From NCBI RefSeq assembly GCF_013410665.1, contig NZ_JACCFM010000001.1, positions 3,038,001 to 3,102,000 on the forward strand: 64,000 nucleotides of DNA, written 5' to 3'. Below, in pieces: positions 61,502 through 64,000 of the stretch; position 1 is the stretch's first letter, and each line of letters starts with the position of its first letter. The DNA comes from Leifsonia psychrotolerans. Its GTDB lineage: Bacteria > Actinomycetota > Actinomycetes > Actinomycetales > Microbacteriaceae. The notes below the pieces were generated by a model. It had not been told where the DNA came from, did no database searches, and worked only from the letters and a program-made list of their open reading frames with translations. Position numbers and translations under genes: made by a program.

Positions 61502-62641
61502 ATGGCCGACACACACAACACCATCCCCGATGAAGGCATCGACGCCGAGGCCGCCTACCGGCTTGTGCACGACGAGACGATGCTCGATGGCAACGCACGA
61601 CTGAATCTGGCGACCTTCGTGACCACCTGGATGGACGACTTCGCCGACAAGCTCTACGCGGACATGTTCGATAAGAACCTGATCAACAAAGACGAGTACC
61701 CGCAGACGGCGGCGATCGAAGAGCGGTCTTGGTGCATCATTGCCGACCTGTGGCACTCCCCCAACGCAGCCAACGCGATTGGAACCTCGACCGTCGGCTC
61801 CTCCGAGCATCCGATGCGCGACGGCCACGATCTGGCCAACTATGTCGACGAGAACACGATTGGCGTCGTCGCAATTCTCGGCGTCACGTACACGGGCAGC
61901 TACGAGCCGGTCGTCGAGATCTGAGCGGCGCTCGACGCCATTCAGGCGGCGACCGGCCACAACGTTCCTATTCACGTGGATGGGGCCTCCGGGCCCATGG
62001 TGGCCCCTTCGTGCAGCCTGATCTCGTATGGGACTTCCAACTCCCTCGGGTGCACTCCATCAACACCTCCGGCCACAAATACGGGCTGGTCTATCCGGGT
62101 CTCGGCTGGGTCGTCTGGCGCTCACTCGATGTGCTCCCCGACAAGCTGATCTTTCGGGTCAGCTATCGCGGCGGCGAAATGCCCATCCTGGCCTTGAATT
62201 TCTCGCGACCGGGCGCGCAAGTGTTGCTGCAGTATGACCTCTTTTTGAACCTCGGGCGCAACGGATATACGGCCATTCAGCAGGGCTCGCACGACATCAC
62301 TCTGTTTCTCTCGGTGGGGATCGGCGCGATGGATGCCTTCCAGCTCGTCAGCGACGGAAGTGACATTCCCGTCTTCGCTTGGCAGCAAACCCCTGGTCAA
62401 ACAGAGAACTGGAACCTCTGTCCCCTGTCAGACCGGCTGCGGATGAAGGGGTGGCAGGTGCCGGCCTATCCACGGCCCGACCATCTGGCCGACGTGACGG
62501 TGCGGCGCATTGTGGTGCGCAATGGGCTGAGCATGGACATCCGCCGACCTGCTGGCCGCCATCCAGGCCGAGACGGCCTTCCTCGACGCGCTCGAGGGCC
62601 CGATGTCGACGGAGCGCCCCTCCCCCGGCTTCCACCACTAA
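61502..62641 (+). pseudogene. gadB: Glutamate decarboxylase, broken
   Basis: Reads MADTHNTIPDEGIDAEAAYR with 'LNLATFVTTWMDDFADKLYA' and 'IGTSTVGSSE' as in Gad. About 55-65 residues of the middle are missing before 'YVDENTIGVVAILGVTYTG'. An in-frame TGA follows at 61922, a 1-nt frameshift near 62008, and another near 62540. The PLP-Lys segment 'INTSGHKYGLVYPG' is still visible in the second frame, as is the end 'AETAFLDALEGPMSTERPSP'. Intact enzymes have about 460 residues; 380 codons remain. Not functional as read. Confidence 0.88.
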
Positions 62642-63037
62642 CCCCTCGGTTCCTGTCCCGCGATTTGGAATTTCGGGGAATGTGCGGCGTGCCGCGCGCG
62701 CGACACGCTGTGCGGCATCCGTAAGTCCGAATCGCGGGACAGGGAACGGGAGCGCGATGCGGAGAGGTGTCGGGGCGGGCGGGGCCGGTTTGCGCGAGGC
62801 GGATGCCGCGGTGTTAGTTTGCGCGAGGCGGATGCCGAGGGGCCGGTTTGCACGACACGCCCGGAACGCGTAAGGTTGACCCCTGCTGCGCATATCTGTG
62901 CGTGCATTGCGAGCGTCGTATCCTCTCCCCTCTCGAAGTTCTGCTTTTCGAAGCTGTGCTGTGTGAAGTGAGCGGATGCTGTTCGCCGACAAGAGATCTT
63001 GGGAAGGGCACTCGCCCTTCGGTAGTGGAGGAAAACC
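62642..63037. other. Intergenic gap before rpmB
   Basis: 396 bp without a gene. Holds an imperfect palindrome (62648-62749), two 21-bp direct repeats of GTTTGCGCGAGGCGGATGCC-G (62788 and 62817), and a small hairpin GAAGGGC-ACTC-GCCCTTC (63003-63020) just before the rpmB ribosome site. The rpmB promoter is presumably in 62870-63000; I could not place its boxes with confidence. Confidence 0.65.
62648..62749. repeat. 102-bp imperfect palindrome
   Basis: Outer arms match over about 24 bp with one gap and one mismatch (GGTTCC-TGTCCCGCGATTTG against GTTCCCTGTCCCGCGATTCG on the other strand); the inner part is GC-rich with partial pairing. It directly follows the gadB pseudogene end. Confidence 0.7.
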
Positions 63038-63274
63038 ATGGCAGCAACATGCCAGGTGACTGGAGCCGTTCCCGGCTTCGGACACAACATTTCGCACTCG
63101 CACCGACGCACCAAGCGTCGTTTCGACCCGAACATCCAGAAGAAGACGTACTTCGTTCCGTCGCTTCGCCGCAGCGTCACGCTGCAGCTTTCGGCAAAGG
63201 GAATCAAGGTTATTGATGCCCGTGGCATCGAGTCGGTCGTCAAAGACCTGCTCGCACGTGGGGAGAAAATCTAA
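63038..63274 (+). CDS. rpmB: 50S ribosomal protein L28
   Basis: 78 aa. '[20 protein letters not shown]' and '[19 protein letters not shown]' are diagnostic. ATG 63038 with 'gtggaggaaaacc' upstream. Only one Cys is present, so the four-Cys zinc form is excluded. First gene of rpmB-rpmG-rpsN; its stop shares a base with the rpmG start. Confidence 0.97.
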   Translation: MAATCQVTGAVPGFGHNISHSHRRTKRRFDPNIQKKTYFVPSLRRSVTLQLSAKGIKVIDARGIESVVKDLLARGEKI

Positions 63275-63441
63275 TGGCTAAGGCTCATGACGTACGTCCG
63301 ATCATCAAGCTGCGTTCGACGGCAGGAACCGGTTACACCTACGTGACCAAGAAGAACCGTCGCAACAACCCCGACCGTCTCGTGCTCAAGAAGTACGATC
63401 CCGTAGTGCGCAAGCACGTTGACTTCCGTGAGGAGCGCTAA
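63274..63441 (+). CDS. rpmG: 50S ribosomal protein L33 (zinc-free form)
   Basis: 55 aa, reading [16 protein letters not shown], then '[20 protein letters not shown]' and '[18 protein letters not shown]'. ATG 63274 overlaps the rpmB TAA by one base; TAA at 63439-63441, 2 bp before rpsN. No CxxC pairs, so it is the C-minus type. Confidence 0.96.
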   Translation: MAKAHDVRPIIKLRSTAGTGYTYVTKKNRRNNPDRLVLKKYDPVVRKHVDFREER

Positions 63442-63443
63442 AC

Positions 63444-63749
63444 ATGGCTAAAAAGAGCATGATTGCCAAGAACAACCAGCGCAAGGTGATCGTTGAGCGC
63501 TACGCCGCCAAGCGCCTTGAGCTGAAGAAGGCTCTCGTCGACCCGGCTGGAACCGACGAGTCCCGCGAGGCCGCCCGCAAGGGCCTGCAGAAGCTTCCCC
63601 GTAACGCGTCTCCGGTGCGCCTGCGCAACCGCGACGCGGTTGACGGTCGTCCCCGTGGACACCTCAGCAAGTTCGGAATTTCGCGCGTGCGTTTCCGCGA
63701 CATGGCACACCGCGGCGAACTGCCCGGCATCACCAAGTCCAGCTGGTAA
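63444..63749 (+). CDS. rpsN: 30S ribosomal protein S14 (zinc-free long form)
   Basis: 101 aa. '[20 protein letters not shown]' and '[20 protein letters not shown]', '[20 protein letters not shown]' are diagnostic of S14. The 101-residue length and lack of any Cys make it the zinc-independent form rather than the 61-residue zinc form. Last gene of the cluster, followed by a strong terminator. Confidence 0.97.
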   Translation: MAKKSMIAKNNQRKVIVERYAAKRLELKKALVDPAGTDESREAARKGLQKLPRNASPVRLRNRDAVDGRPRGHLSKFGISRVRFRDMAHRGELPGITKSSW

Positions 63750-63789
63750 CGGCTGGGCGTCTACTTCGGTAGTCGCTCACGCATCGAAA

Positions 63790-63819
63790 GGGATGCCGAC
63801 ATTCGTCGGCATCCCTTTT
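63790..63819 (+). terminator. Intrinsic terminator of rpmB-rpmG-rpsN
   Basis: Perfect 11-bp stem GGGATGCCGAC (63790-63800) / GTCGGCATCCC (63805-63815), loop ATTC, followed by TTTT. Preceded by AAA on the other side, so it could also work in reverse. Confidence 0.93.
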
Positions 63820-64000
63820 CGCATCTGGGGCATGATTGCTGCCCGACGCCATGAGTTTGTCAGCCCTGGGCGAAATCTGGGCCAAATTCGGGCGAAACGC
63901 CGACAGAAATCGTTAGAAAACGCCGTAAATACGGGGAACTACACCGAACTCTGCTAGATTCAACGCGGTCGAACCGACCAGCGGAGTCGCTCCTTCCGAG
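63820..64000 (+). other. Window end: possible promoter for a downstream gene
   Basis: 181 bp with no start of a credible gene. It becomes A-rich (about 63900-63960) and contains a TAGATT hexamer at 63954-63959 that could be a -10 box; the gene it would serve lies outside the window. Confidence 0.3.

Noticed and set aside
1..64000. tRNA, rRNA or known riboswitch
   Set aside because: I looked for T-loop (GGTTCGAATCC-type) and rRNA-like sequences and saw none; no riboswitch consensus was recognised apart from the tentative rpsF leader.

Overview
The window is high-GC actinobacterial DNA, most probably from Microbacteriaceae (Cryobacterium/Leifsonia/Salinibacterium-like). This rests on the pcnA gene beside a DUF6049-type secreted protein, the rpsF-ssb-rpsR-rplI-dnaB order, frequent GTG starts and 4-bp ATGA/GTGA overlaps. 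Calls are by reading translated sequence; no database search was run.

Layout. 1-3.3 kb: DUF6049 secreted protein (minus, cut by the window edge) divergent from CCA-adding enzyme. 3.3-6.5 kb: sugar ABC importer (two permeases, binding protein). 6.9-7.9 kb: AbiEi/VSR-like protein. 8.1-11.7 kb: rpsF-ssb-rpsR-rplI, then a 420-bp DnaA-box-rich gap and dnaB. 11.8-14.3 kb: hrpB (minus). 14.4-16.7 kb: a DUF222/HNH gene bracketed by inverted short repeats. 16.7-22 kb: GNAT acetyltransferase, transhydrogenase pntAA-AB-B and small membrane proteins. 22.3-24.3 kb: purB and a low-molecular-weight phosphatase (minus).

24.4-39.7 kb is an accessory island and the most interesting part. It holds a type VII-like secretion system: an FHA-containing EssC/EccC ATPase of 1526 aa, a WXG100-like protein, an SseB-like protein, a second small helical protein, and a full-length polymorphic toxin with its immunity gene. 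Three extra 5'-truncated toxin-immunity cassettes lie in tandem on both sides of the secretion genes. The toxin body is nearly identical in all four; only the last ~35 residues and the paired immunity proteins diverge. One cassette is dead (two nonsense codons, a 331-bp MITE-like insertion with 5-bp target duplication, and a frameshift) but keeps an intact immunity gene. An 83-bp leader is duplicated in front of the lipoprotein and WXG100 genes. An alpha/beta-hydrolase with a small helical partner sits at the left edge.

39.8-45.1 kb: holin-like membrane protein (minus), PLP aminotransferase and a branched-chain 2-oxoacid dehydrogenase operon (E1alpha, E1beta, E2). 45.6-49.7 kb: zinc ABC transporter (binding protein, ATPase, two permeases) with a Fur/Zur regulator, preceded by a Zur-box-like palindrome and a 10 x 13-bp tandem repeat. 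49.8-52.2 kb: membrane LuxR regulator and FadR/GntR regulator (minus). 52.3-61.4 kb: one peptide-use operon (M24 peptidase, five-gene peptide ABC importer, gamma-glutamyltransferase, TauE-like exporter). 61.5-62.6 kb: a broken glutamate decarboxylase. 63.0-63.7 kb: rpmB-rpmG-rpsN with a strong terminator.

Intergenic spaces are unusually rich in short tandem repeats and in a dispersed palindrome (four copies seen).
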